Origin: an uncultured Lachnospiraceae bacterium
Lineage (GTDB): Bacteria; Bacillota; Clostridia; Lachnospirales; Lachnospiraceae
DNA length: 64,000 nt
Assembly (NCBI GenBank): GCA_910587095.1
Contig: CAJUMJ010000003.1
Location: 1 to 64,000, forward strand
Direction of reading: 5' to 3'
Each line of letters starts with the position of its first letter. Within the stretch, counting starts at the first letter, position 1. The translations under genes and the position numbers were made by a program. The notes below the pieces were generated by a model, which searched no databases, was not told the DNA's origin, and saw nothing but the letters and a program-made list of their open reading frames with translations. Below are positions 52,082 to 58,514 of the stretch, in pieces.

Positions 52082-53152
52082 ATGAAAAAGAAATCTATCA
52101 CACTGTTACTTGCAGGCGCGGTTCTTATCACCGTTCTCACAGGCTGCGGCGCATCCGGCAAAAACGCTTCAGACGCGGCCGCTTCCGCCGGCAGAACCGG
52201 CAAAGCCTACAAGGTCGGCATCGTGCAGTACGTGGACGACGCGTCCTTAAACCAGATCGTCGCCGCCATTCAGGCGGAACTTGACAAAAAGACCGAAGAA
52301 CTTGATATCTTCTTTGACTACAAAAACTACACCTACAACGGGCAGGCGGACGCAACCACCATGAACCAGATCGCCACAGACCTGATCGCCTCCGATGTGG
52401 ATCTCATCATCCCCGTGGCCACGCCGGTCGCCATGGTGATGCAAAATGCCACCGCGGAAAATCCGCGGGACGACGGTAGCCTGATTCCCGTGGTGTTCTC
52501 CGCGGTCTCCGATCCTGTAGGCGCAGGGCTTGTCGCCTCCATGGCCGCACCGGGCTCCAACATTACCGGCACTTCGGACGCTTTGAATACGGAAGCGGTC
52601 TTCGATCTGATGCTTGCCGCAGACCCGGATATCAAAACCGTGGGACTGCTCTACGACAAGAGTCAGGACTCCTCCACCGCCGCCATCGCCGCCGCAAAGA
52701 CCTATTGTGAAAAAAAGGGGCTGACTGTCGTGGAGAAGACGGGAACCAACAACGGGGAAATCTCTCTTGCGGCGGACGCCCTGCTCTCCTTGGGCGCGGA
52801 GGCGGTCTTCACGCCCACCGACAACAACGTGATGACTGCGGAGCTGGCCATATACGAAAAGTTCATCGATGCCAAAGTCCCCCACTACGGCGGCGCGGAC
52901 TCCTTCGCCTTAAACGGCGCGTTTATGGGCTACGGCGTGAACTATGTGGAACTTGGCACCGCCACCGCGGACATGGCGGCAGAGATTCTGGCGGATGGTA
53001 AATCCCCTGCTTCTATGGCTGTACAGACCATGGATAACGGTATCGCCACGGTGAACACCGAAACCGCGGAGGCAATCGGACTTGACTACAGTATGTTCGC
53101 GGACAAATGCTCCAGCCTGGTGGAAATCCGGACCGCGGAAGAATTTCAATAA
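52082..53152 (+). CDS. trpX: ABC substrate-binding lipoprotein, TrpX-like
   Basis: A 356-residue lipoprotein with signal peptide and lipobox (AVLITVLTGC). The mature part has two lobes of the periplasmic-binding fold; the phrases YKVGIVQYVDDASLNQIV and AVSDPVGAGLVASM, then VGLLYDKSQDSSTAA, are typical of the ABC_sub_bind family. Linked to a tryptophan T-box and a TrpYZ pair, it is the likely binding protein for tryptophan or a related compound. The ATG at 52082 follows GGAGG and gives the signal peptide. Confidence 0.88.
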   Translation: MKKKSITLLLAGAVLITVLTGCGASGKNASDAAASAGRTGKAYKVGIVQYVDDASLNQIVAAIQAELDKKTEELDIFFDYKNYTYNGQADATTMNQIATDLIASDVDLIIPVATPVAMVMQNATAENPRDDGSLIPVVFSAVSDPVGAGLVASMAAPGSNITGTSDALNTEAVFDLMLAADPDIKTVGLLYDKSQDSSTAAIAAAKTYCEKKGLTVVEKTGTNNGEISLAADALLSLGAEAVFTPTDNNVMTAELAIYEKFIDAKVPHYGGADSFALNGAFMGYGVNYVELGTATADMAAEILADGKSPASMAVQTMDNGIATVNTETAEAIGLDYSMFADKCSSLVEIRTAEEFQ

Positions 53153-53179
53153 AAATTTTATCTGTGAAAGAGGTATCGC

Positions 53180-54133
53180 ATGAGTACAATATTTTCACTT
53201 TCCATTTTACAAAGCGCCCTGGAACTGGGCTGCATCTACGCTCTGGTGGCGCTGGCACTGTTTCTCTCATTCAGCATTTTGAACATCGCTGATCTGTCCA
53301 CCGACGGCTGTTTTACCTTGGGCTGCGCGGTGGGCGCTGTAGTAACGCTCTTAGGCCATCCTGTTCTTGCGCTCTTCGCCGCCATGGGCGCAGGCGTCTG
53401 CTCCGGCTTTGTCACCGCCTTTTTGCAGACAAGAATGGGCGTTCCCTCCATTCTGGCCGGCATTATCGTCAACACGGGACTTTACACGGTCAATATCGCC
53501 GTGATGGGCTTTTCCTCCAACGTAAATCTGTTCGCCTGCGACACCGTTTTCAGTCTGGCAAAGGAAAAGCTCTCCTATGGCTGGTATGCGGACTGGTATA
53601 AGCTGCTGATCGTCCTTGTGATTGTAATGGTAATTGGTGTTATTTTATCTCTGTTTCTGAACACAAGACTTGGACTCTCCATCCGCGCCACCGGGGACAA
53701 TGAGGATATGGTGCGGGCGTCCAGCATCAATCCTCTGTTTATGATCACCGTGGGACTTTGTCTGGCAAACGCGCTGACAGCCCTCTCTGGCGCGATCCTC
53801 GGTCAGTATCAGAAATCCTGCGATATCAATCTGGGCACCGGCATGGTGACGATCGCGCTTGCCAGCCTGATTATCGGGGAAACGCTTGTCGGAAAAGGCG
53901 GCATGTTTAAAAAAATAGCAGGCGTCATCCTCGGAAGCTGTCTCTACCGCTTTATCGTTGCGCTGGCGCTTCGCCTGAACGTGCCCGCAGAAGCCCTCAA
54001 GCTGGTTTCCGCCGTCATTGTGGCCGTCTCAATCTCTTTCCCCTATCTAAAGGGAAAATATACGCTTTATATATCGCGGAGAAATAACATGATTCCATTC
54101 AGAAAGGGGGCCGATGTCCGTGCTGACCATTGA
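53180..54133 (+). CDS. trpY: ABC permease, TrpY-like
   Basis: A 317-residue membrane protein with eight to nine helices, of the branched-chain amino acid permease type (BPD_transp_2). GCIYALVALALFLSFSILNI and ADLSTDGCFTLGCAVGA open it, and a GLSIRATGDNEDMVRASSIN coupling-loop segment appears near residue 170. It forms the channel of the importer. It lies 27 bases after trpX and overlaps trpZ by 20 bases. Confidence 0.88.
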   Translation: MSTIFSLSILQSALELGCIYALVALALFLSFSILNIADLSTDGCFTLGCAVGAVVTLLGHPVLALFAAMGAGVCSGFVTAFLQTRMGVPSILAGIIVNTGLYTVNIAVMGFSSNVNLFACDTVFSLAKEKLSYGWYADWYKLLIVLVIVMVIGVILSLFLNTRLGLSIRATGDNEDMVRASSINPLFMITVGLCLANALTALSGAILGQYQKSCDINLGTGMVTIALASLIIGETLVGKGGMFKKIAGVILGSCLYRFIVALALRLNVPAEALKLVSAVIVAVSISFPYLKGKYTLYISRRNNMIPFRKGADVRADH

Positions 54134-54923
54134 CGCAATCTCCAAAACCTTTAATCCCGGCACCGTCAACGAAAAAAAGGCGCTTGACAAGGTTGGCCTT
54201 AAGCTGAACGACGGCGACTTTGCCGCCATCGTCGGCAGCAACGGCGCGGGAAAATCCACGCTCTTTCACGCCATCACAGGAGAATTTTATGTAGACGAGG
54301 GACGGATTGTTCTTGGCGGCGAGGACATCACATATCGCAAACAACATGCGCGGAGCCGGATGATCGGCCACCTTTTCCAGGACCCCTTGAAAGGAACCGC
54401 GCCCCATATGACCATTGAGGAAAACATGGCGCTCGCCTACCTGCGTGCCGCCACCGGACATCACGCCTATTTCAGCCGGATCAGCGCGAAGGAGAAAGCC
54501 AGATTCAGAGAACTACTTTCTCTTCTGGAAATGGGGCTGGAAGACCGGATGAAGCAGCCCGTCGGTCTTCTCTCCGGCGGCCAGCGACAGGCCCTTACGC
54601 TTCTGATGGCAACCATGGTGACGCCCCGCATCCTTCTGCTCGACGAGCATACCGCAGCCCTTGACCCCGCCACAGCGGGCAAAGTGCTCGCCCTCACGGA
54701 AAAAATTATCGCCGAGCGCCATATCACCTGCCTGATGGTCACACACAATATGCACCAGGCCCTCTCTCTTGGAAACAGGACGCTTATGATGGACTGCGGA
54801 CGCATTGTGTTTGACGTATCGGGGAAAGAACGGAAAAAGCTCTCCGTAGACGATTTACTCGAACAGTTCCAAACCCACGCCGGAAAACAATTAGATAACG
54901 ACCGGATTTTATTATCAAAATGA
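54114..54923 (+). CDS. trpZ: ABC ATPase, TrpZ-like
   Basis: A 269-residue ATPase with Walker A GSNGAGKST (near residue 43), signature LSGGQRQAL and Walker B ILLLDEHTAALDP. The histidine in DEHT, where most ABC ATPases have DEPT, is seen in this subgroup. It energises the TrpXY importer. The gene overlaps trpY by 20 bases, so the two are coupled. Transcription of the three genes depends on the upstream T-box. Confidence 0.9.
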   Translation: MSVLTIDAISKTFNPGTVNEKKALDKVGLKLNDGDFAAIVGSNGAGKSTLFHAITGEFYVDEGRIVLGGEDITYRKQHARSRMIGHLFQDPLKGTAPHMTIEENMALAYLRAATGHHAYFSRISAKEKARFRELLSLLEMGLEDRMKQPVGLLSGGQRQALTLLMATMVTPRILLLDEHTAALDPATAGKVLALTEKIIAERHITCLMVTHNMHQALSLGNRTLMMDCGRIVFDVSGKERKKLSVDDLLEQFQTHAGKQLDNDRILLSK

Positions 54924-54928
54924 TATGT

Positions 54929-55417
54929 TTATACAATCGAGCAAGGCAGGCCGCCTGTTTGATATTCCCCAAAAGGCTGCCCGCCTGCTCCTTTTATCTT
55001 ATTTCCACCACCATTTAAAACCTTTTTGTCTGATCTTAAATTATCCGGTTCCTTCCCCGAATCCCCACCTTCACTTTCAATATCCGGTTTTTCCTGTTCC
55101 TCTGGCTGTTTTTCTTCCTCCGGCGGATTCTCCTCCCCAGATTCTATCTCCTCTTTATCTTCAGAATCTTCTTCATCCTCAGGCTCCCCAAAGCTCTCAT
55201 CACCATCTTCTTCTGGCGGTTCCGTTTCTGTCTCTTCCACATCTTCTTCCTCTGACGGTTCCGCTTCTGTCTCTTCCACGTCTTCTTCCCGTCCATCCGG
55301 TGTCTCTGCCACGCTTCCCGGTTCCGTCGCGTACACAGTTGTAGGCACCGATGTCACCATCATTACAAACGCTAAAATACCCGCCAAAATTCTTCCAATT
55401 TTTCTTTTGCCCCTCAT
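54929..55417 (-). CDS. secreted acidic protein, possibly truncated
   Basis: A 162-residue protein with a good signal peptide (residues 1-30, cleavage near TVYATE), then about 85 residues dominated by Glu, Asp, Pro and Ser with repeated units (EEDVEETEAEPSE, then EEDVEETETEPPE), then a short glycine-rich end that looks unrelated. Such acidic stretches often link a signal peptide to a large wall-anchored domain, which is absent here, so truncation is likely. Its promoter faces that of an XRE regulator and shares its operators. No sorting signal is seen. Confidence 0.65.
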   Translation of the reverse strand: MRGKRKIGRILAGILAFVMMVTSVPTTVYATEPGSVAETPDGREEDVEETEAEPSEEEDVEETETEPPEEDGDESFGEPEDEEDSEDKEEIESGEENPPEEEKQPEEQEKPDIESEGGDSGKEPDNLRSDKKVLNGGGNKIKGAGGQPFGEYQTGGLPCSIV

Positions 55418-55470
55418 TTTTCATCCTCCGTAACAGTTGTTTCTTTTATCCAGCTCTGATAAAACCTTCA

Positions 55471-55494
55471 CTAAAAAACTTGCTTACCCACCAT
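55471..55494 (-). CDS. seven-codon ORF in the leader of the acidic protein
   Basis: ATG with a well-placed AAAGGAG gives MVGKQVF and stops. It lies between the promoter at 55514-55542 and the acidic protein start. It may be a leader peptide or chance. Confidence 0.2.
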   Translation of the reverse strand: MVGKQVF

Positions 55495-55513
55495 GCATTT
55501 CTCCTTTATACAC

Positions 55514-55542
55514 ATAATAGTCGCATTACGACTATTTTTCAA
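55514..55542 (-). promoter_or_regulatory. promoter of the acidic protein gene
   Basis: Minus strand TTGAAA, a 17-base spacer and TATTAT. The first ATAGTC-N7-GACTAT palindrome lies in its spacer and -10 region. Confidence 0.65.
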
Positions 55543-55560
55543 TAGTCCTGAGAAGACTAT
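55517..55560. promoter_or_regulatory. tandem operators between divergent genes
   Basis: Two copies of ATAGTC-N7-GACTAT (55517-55535 and 55542-55560), 25 bases centre to centre. The left copy overlaps the promoter of the minus-strand acidic protein, the right copy overlaps the spacer of the plus-strand XRE promoter (TATAAT at 55562-55567). The XRE protein is the likely binder of both, which would repress both genes. Confidence 0.75.
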
Positions 55561-55611
55561 TTATAATAGAAACAACCTAATTGCAGAATACATGGAGCCG
55601 CCTTAAATATG

Positions 55612-55818
55612 ATGGTATTTCAAAATATCCGGAATTTAAGAGAAGACAATGATAAGAAGCAGCAAGAATTAGCTGATTATTTGAATGTCAGGCAAACTAC
55701 TTACTCAAAGTATGAGCTTGGCAAAATCAATATTCCCATTGAAGTTTTCATGAAACTGGCAGATTATTACGATGTGACCATTGACTATATCGTAGGGAGA
55801 AGCCAAAAAAAGAAATAA
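55612..55818 (+). CDS. XRE family transcriptional regulator
   Basis: A 68-residue single-domain Cro/C1-type regulator: MVFQNIRNLREDNDKKQQEL, then ADYLNVRQTTYSKYELGKIN, then KLADYYDVTIDYIVGRS. This is a complete helix-turn-helix domain of the usual length. The ATG at 55612 is one codon after another ATG at 55609; either may be used. It probably binds the paired palindromes in its own upstream region. Confidence 0.9.
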   Translation: MVFQNIRNLREDNDKKQQELADYLNVRQTTYSKYELGKINIPIEVFMKLADYYDVTIDYIVGRSQKKK

Positions 55819-55921
55819 TTCCCGTACTATCTCTGTTCATAATCGAGCCGAAAATATTCCACCTATTTCCCGCGCGGCTATATGCTGCGTTAAAAACAAA
55901 TTTCTTTATGCGAGCCTGTGC

Positions 55922-55960
55922 ATAAAAGAACCGGTGAAGAGAGTAACTCGTTCACCGGTC
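55922..55960 (-). terminator. terminator on the minus strand
   Basis: ACCGGTGAA/TTCACCGGT stem (55930-55938 and 55951-55959) followed on the minus strand by TTCTTTT. It could end the three-gene unit at 56109-58236. Beyond it, up to 56108, I see only AT-rich sequence and the short tandem repeat. Confidence 0.7.
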
Positions 55961-56056
55961 CAGTGTAAAAGGGGAATTTACAAAACTAATTTTAACAAAA
56001 AAAAATGTCATAATCAAGCTATAAATGAAAATTTATGCGAAAAATAAAATGTAAGT

Positions 56057-56105
56057 TATCGCGTAGCGTTAACTTACGGTTATCGCGTAGCGTATAACTT
56101 ACGGT
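56057..56105. repeat. tandem repeat of a 24/25-base unit
   Basis: TTATCGCGTAGCGTTAACTT with ACGG (56057-56080) is followed directly by the same unit with one extra base (56081-56105). Each unit ends in a palindromic-looking GTAAGTT/AACTTAC pair, so the region can fold. It lies just downstream of the gene at 56109. Confidence 0.7.
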
Positions 56106-56108
56106 TGT

Positions 56109-56531
56109 TTATACGCTGAACGCCATCAGCCCCAGCTTGGAGAGCGCCAGCTCCTGTATCATCACTCCCTTTGCCTTTTTCTTCGCCAGATTCATATCGA
56201 CAAAATCGCTAAGAGGCATCACTTTAGTGGTGTATTCTGTCTTTTCCTTTCCGAAAAGTGTTTTCTTGTCCTCAAGAATACTAATCTTCACTTTCGCTTT
56301 TAGCTGTTCGTATGTACGGAAGGAAAACTGCTCTCTCGTCATATAGTATAGATGGCTTTCGAGCGTAGTCTCCGGTTCCGTGTCCTTAAAAATATAGTAC
56401 TCCACGATGCTCTTGTACTTAAAGTTCACCATCTCATCCTGTAAAAGTTCCGCATAGCTCAGCTTCGCACCAAGATAAACGGAACTTGTATCCTGCATAA
56501 AGTATTTATAGTCTCTGTTTTCTGTCTCCAT
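56109..56531 (-). CDS. hypothetical protein, unrecognised
   Basis: A 140-residue soluble protein with no recognised domain. The start METENRDYKYFMQDTSSVYL suggests an intact N-terminus; the middle is rich in Tyr, Glu and Lys, and the C-terminal part is helical. It lies 20 bases downstream of the sigma-like gene and is probably part of the same transcript. It may work with that protein, but nothing in the sequence shows it. Confidence 0.6.
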   Translation of the reverse strand: METENRDYKYFMQDTSSVYLGAKLSYAELLQDEMVNFKYKSIVEYYIFKDTEPETTLESHLYYMTREQFSFRTYEQLKAKVKISILEDKKTLFGKEKTEYTTKVMPLSDFVDMNLAKKKAKGVMIQELALSKLGLMAFSV

Positions 56532-56551
56532 TCATTATCCTCTCCGGGCTT

Positions 56552-57313
56552 TTACCTTGACGCAATGGATTCTATCCTGCCGCCGCTAATGCGCACGGCG
56601 TCTTCTATGGCTTTTTGAGACATCCCTGATTCCTGCGCAAGTTCCTCCACCGTCACTTTCCTGCGAAGCTCTTCCTGCAAAGCGTTGGCCGCGTCCGCCA
56701 CTTTGTTCACTTTATCCGCAATTTTTCTGTCGGATTTTTCCTCCTCCGCATTCATCGCAATGCAGTCTTCCATGGCATCCATCATCATCTTCCCGAGCAT
56801 CCCCCTGGCTTCCTCGGCGTGTTCCAGAGCCCCAAGCATATGAACGCCTAGAGAAAGCGCCACATTACCCTCGCCGATCAGATCCTCAAGACTCACTCCC
56901 TGTCCTGCGTAGAGCTTTGCAATCTGAGGAACCTCCGGGAGATAAATTTCTGTCAGCCGCTTCGCCGCGTCCGTATCTCCCGCCATGGCCGACAATGTGA
57001 TGGCCTCCCGCTCTCCCTCGGTTACTTCTGAAAGCTCGCCCAAAGCCTCCAGATATGTTTCCAGATAGCTTTTCTCCTCCTCCCCGAGATACGCATCCGC
57101 GTCAAGCTGCTCGTCCACCCCGATTTTATTCTGCCTCAAATAGGCGTAAACCATATCCATCTGCTCTGTAGAGAGCAAAAGCGGAGAAAACGCTTCCTCC
57201 ACCTCTGCACCGGTTATAAAGTTTCCGTTTTCTCTCGCCGTTTTCTTTACCTGCTCCAAAATACCGGCAAACTGCGCCTCTCTCTCCATCTCCAACCTCA
57301 TTTCCGCCTGCAT
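56552..57313 (-). CDS. sigma-70-like protein lacking regions 2.3-2.4 and 4
   Basis: A 253-residue acidic, helical protein. Residues 15-65 resemble sigma region 1.1 (TARENGNFITGAEVEEAFSP). Residues about 120-160 (YLPEVPQIAKLYAGQGVSLE, then DLIGEGNVALSLGVHML) match sigma regions 2.1-2.2, the RNA polymerase-binding part. Residues about 205-245 (EELRRKVTVEELAQESGMSQ) match region 3. The aromatic -10-recognition segment and the region 4 helix-turn-helix are missing. It may bind core polymerase without recognising promoters, or be an anti-sigma-like mimic. Its neighbours are a rhomboid-like protein and an unknown protein. Confidence 0.6.
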   Translation of the reverse strand: MQAEMRLEMEREAQFAGILEQVKKTARENGNFITGAEVEEAFSPLLLSTEQMDMVYAYLRQNKIGVDEQLDADAYLGEEEKSYLETYLEALGELSEVTEGEREAITLSAMAGDTDAAKRLTEIYLPEVPQIAKLYAGQGVSLEDLIGEGNVALSLGVHMLGALEHAEEARGMLGKMMMDAMEDCIAMNAEEEKSDRKIADKVNKVADAANALQEELRRKVTVEELAQESGMSQKAIEDAVRISGGRIESIASR

Positions 57314-57348
57314 TCAGGTAAAACCTTTTTAATAACAACTGCTACTAT

Positions 57349-58236
57349 TTAGCTTGGACGCTTGACGTGCGTGTGCGTATAGAGGTGTTCCTCACAATAC
57401 TCATAGTTTCCGTCGCACTTCGAACAGAACCGAAACTGCATCTGCGGGCTGTCCACTTCGGTCCGGCCACAGATCGCGCACTTATGCTTGGTGATCCCCG
57501 TGCTTCTCCTCACATCCCGCTTAAATTCCTGTCGCCTGTGTATCTGCTTCGGATTTAAATGCATCATGTTCCGGGAAGTCAGGAAAAATACTATGAAATT
57601 GAGCAGGGATGCGCCGATGGCAAACTTTCCGTACACCGTGCTCCCGATAAACTGGAAAGTAAGCATCACCGCATAGATAATTCCCAGCCATTTCACTCTG
57701 ATCGGAATGATAAACATAAGCAATACCTGGGCATCCGGGAATGTCGCCGCGAAAGCCAGGAAAATCGACATATTGATATAATAAGTGCTGAACACCATCG
57801 CTATGACGGTAAAATACTCGTGCGGCGTGTCGATGGTCAATGCCGCCCCCAGCATGGAAATTTCCGGTTTAAAGAGATAACAGTACCCCATCAGCAGAAA
57901 GCTTCCCGCAATGGTAAAGAGCATCCCCTGGAACAGATAGACGTTATACCGGTAGGTGCCCCAGGTGCGCTCTAAGGAAGTACCCAGCGAACAGTAAAAA
58001 TACAGCATGAGCAAGGTAAAGAAAAGGCCGCCGCTACTCGGCGGTATCAAAACCCAGGTCACAAGCCTCCAAATCTGCCCATGCAAAATAGCGTAGGGAT
58101 TTAAAGTAAGATAAGACAGAACCAGACCGCCTCCGCCGGCAAGCTGCAGCACATATCCGACCGCGTAACAGAGTACCAGCACAAAAGAAAGGTTTCTAAT
58201 GGCATATTTTCCAAATTTGCGTTCAAAAGGACTCAT
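57349..58236 (-). CDS. rhomboid-like membrane protein with C-terminal zinc ribbon
   Basis: A 295-residue protein with six to seven helices in a rhomboid-like arrangement (WRLVTWVLIPPSSGGLFFTL and YNVYLFQGMLFTIAGSFLLM). I cannot find a clear GxSG/His catalytic pair, so protease activity is doubtful. A C-terminal zinc ribbon (HKCAICGRTE, then FRFCSKCDGNYEYCEEH) faces the cytoplasm. Its promoter is followed by a long palindrome. It heads a three-gene unit with the sigma-like and unknown genes, so it may sense a membrane state and signal to them. Confidence 0.65.
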   Translation of the reverse strand: MSPFERKFGKYAIRNLSFVLVLCYAVGYVLQLAGGGGLVLSYLTLNPYAILHGQIWRLVTWVLIPPSSGGLFFTLLMLYFYCSLGTSLERTWGTYRYNVYLFQGMLFTIAGSFLLMGYCYLFKPEISMLGAALTIDTPHEYFTVIAMVFSTYYINMSIFLAFAATFPDAQVLLMFIIPIRVKWLGIIYAVMLTFQFIGSTVYGKFAIGASLLNFIVFFLTSRNMMHLNPKQIHRRQEFKRDVRRSTGITKHKCAICGRTEVDSPQMQFRFCSKCDGNYEYCEEHLYTHTHVKRPS

Positions 58237-58259
58237 GATCCACTCTCCTCCAAAACTAT

Positions 58260-58289
58260 ATAATAGAATCCAAAATTGGATTCTATTAT
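58260..58289. promoter_or_regulatory. perfect 14-bp palindrome, possible operator
   Basis: ATAATAGAATCCAA, two bases, TTGGATTCTATTAT. It begins 17 bases downstream of the -10 box of the promoter at 58306-58334 and ends 23 bases before the gene start. It is a strong candidate for a repressor site. Confidence 0.6.
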
Positions 58290-58305
58290 CAAAATTCTAT
58301 TATAT

Positions 58306-58334
58306 AATATAGCATTCCTCATTTTAAAAGTAAA
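58306..58334 (-). promoter_or_regulatory. promoter of the rhomboid-like gene unit
   Basis: Minus strand TTTACT, a 17-base spacer and TATATT. Confidence 0.5.
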
Positions 58335-58417
58335 CGGCGAAGCCGCAAAAAACGCGCTGTCATAAAAATTTTATAATTGACTTCCGAAAACTTCATCCAT
58401 TTCTAAGAATTGGACAA

Positions 58418-58446
58418 TTGCTTTTTAGAACACTGTGTCGTATAAT
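58418..58446 (+). promoter_or_regulatory. promoter of the activase gene
   Basis: TTGCTT, a 17-base spacer and TATAAT, 68 bases before the start. Confidence 0.65.
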
Positions 58447-58514
58447 GACAGGGTATGCCGAAAAACGCATTATAATAAGTAAAAAGGTAATTTATATGAA
58501 GGGGTGATGGATAA

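Noticed and set aside
55026..55433. Ser-rich plus-strand ORF of 135 residues
   Set aside because: Complement of the Glu-rich repeat region of the secreted acidic protein, which has a signal peptide and a ribosome site.
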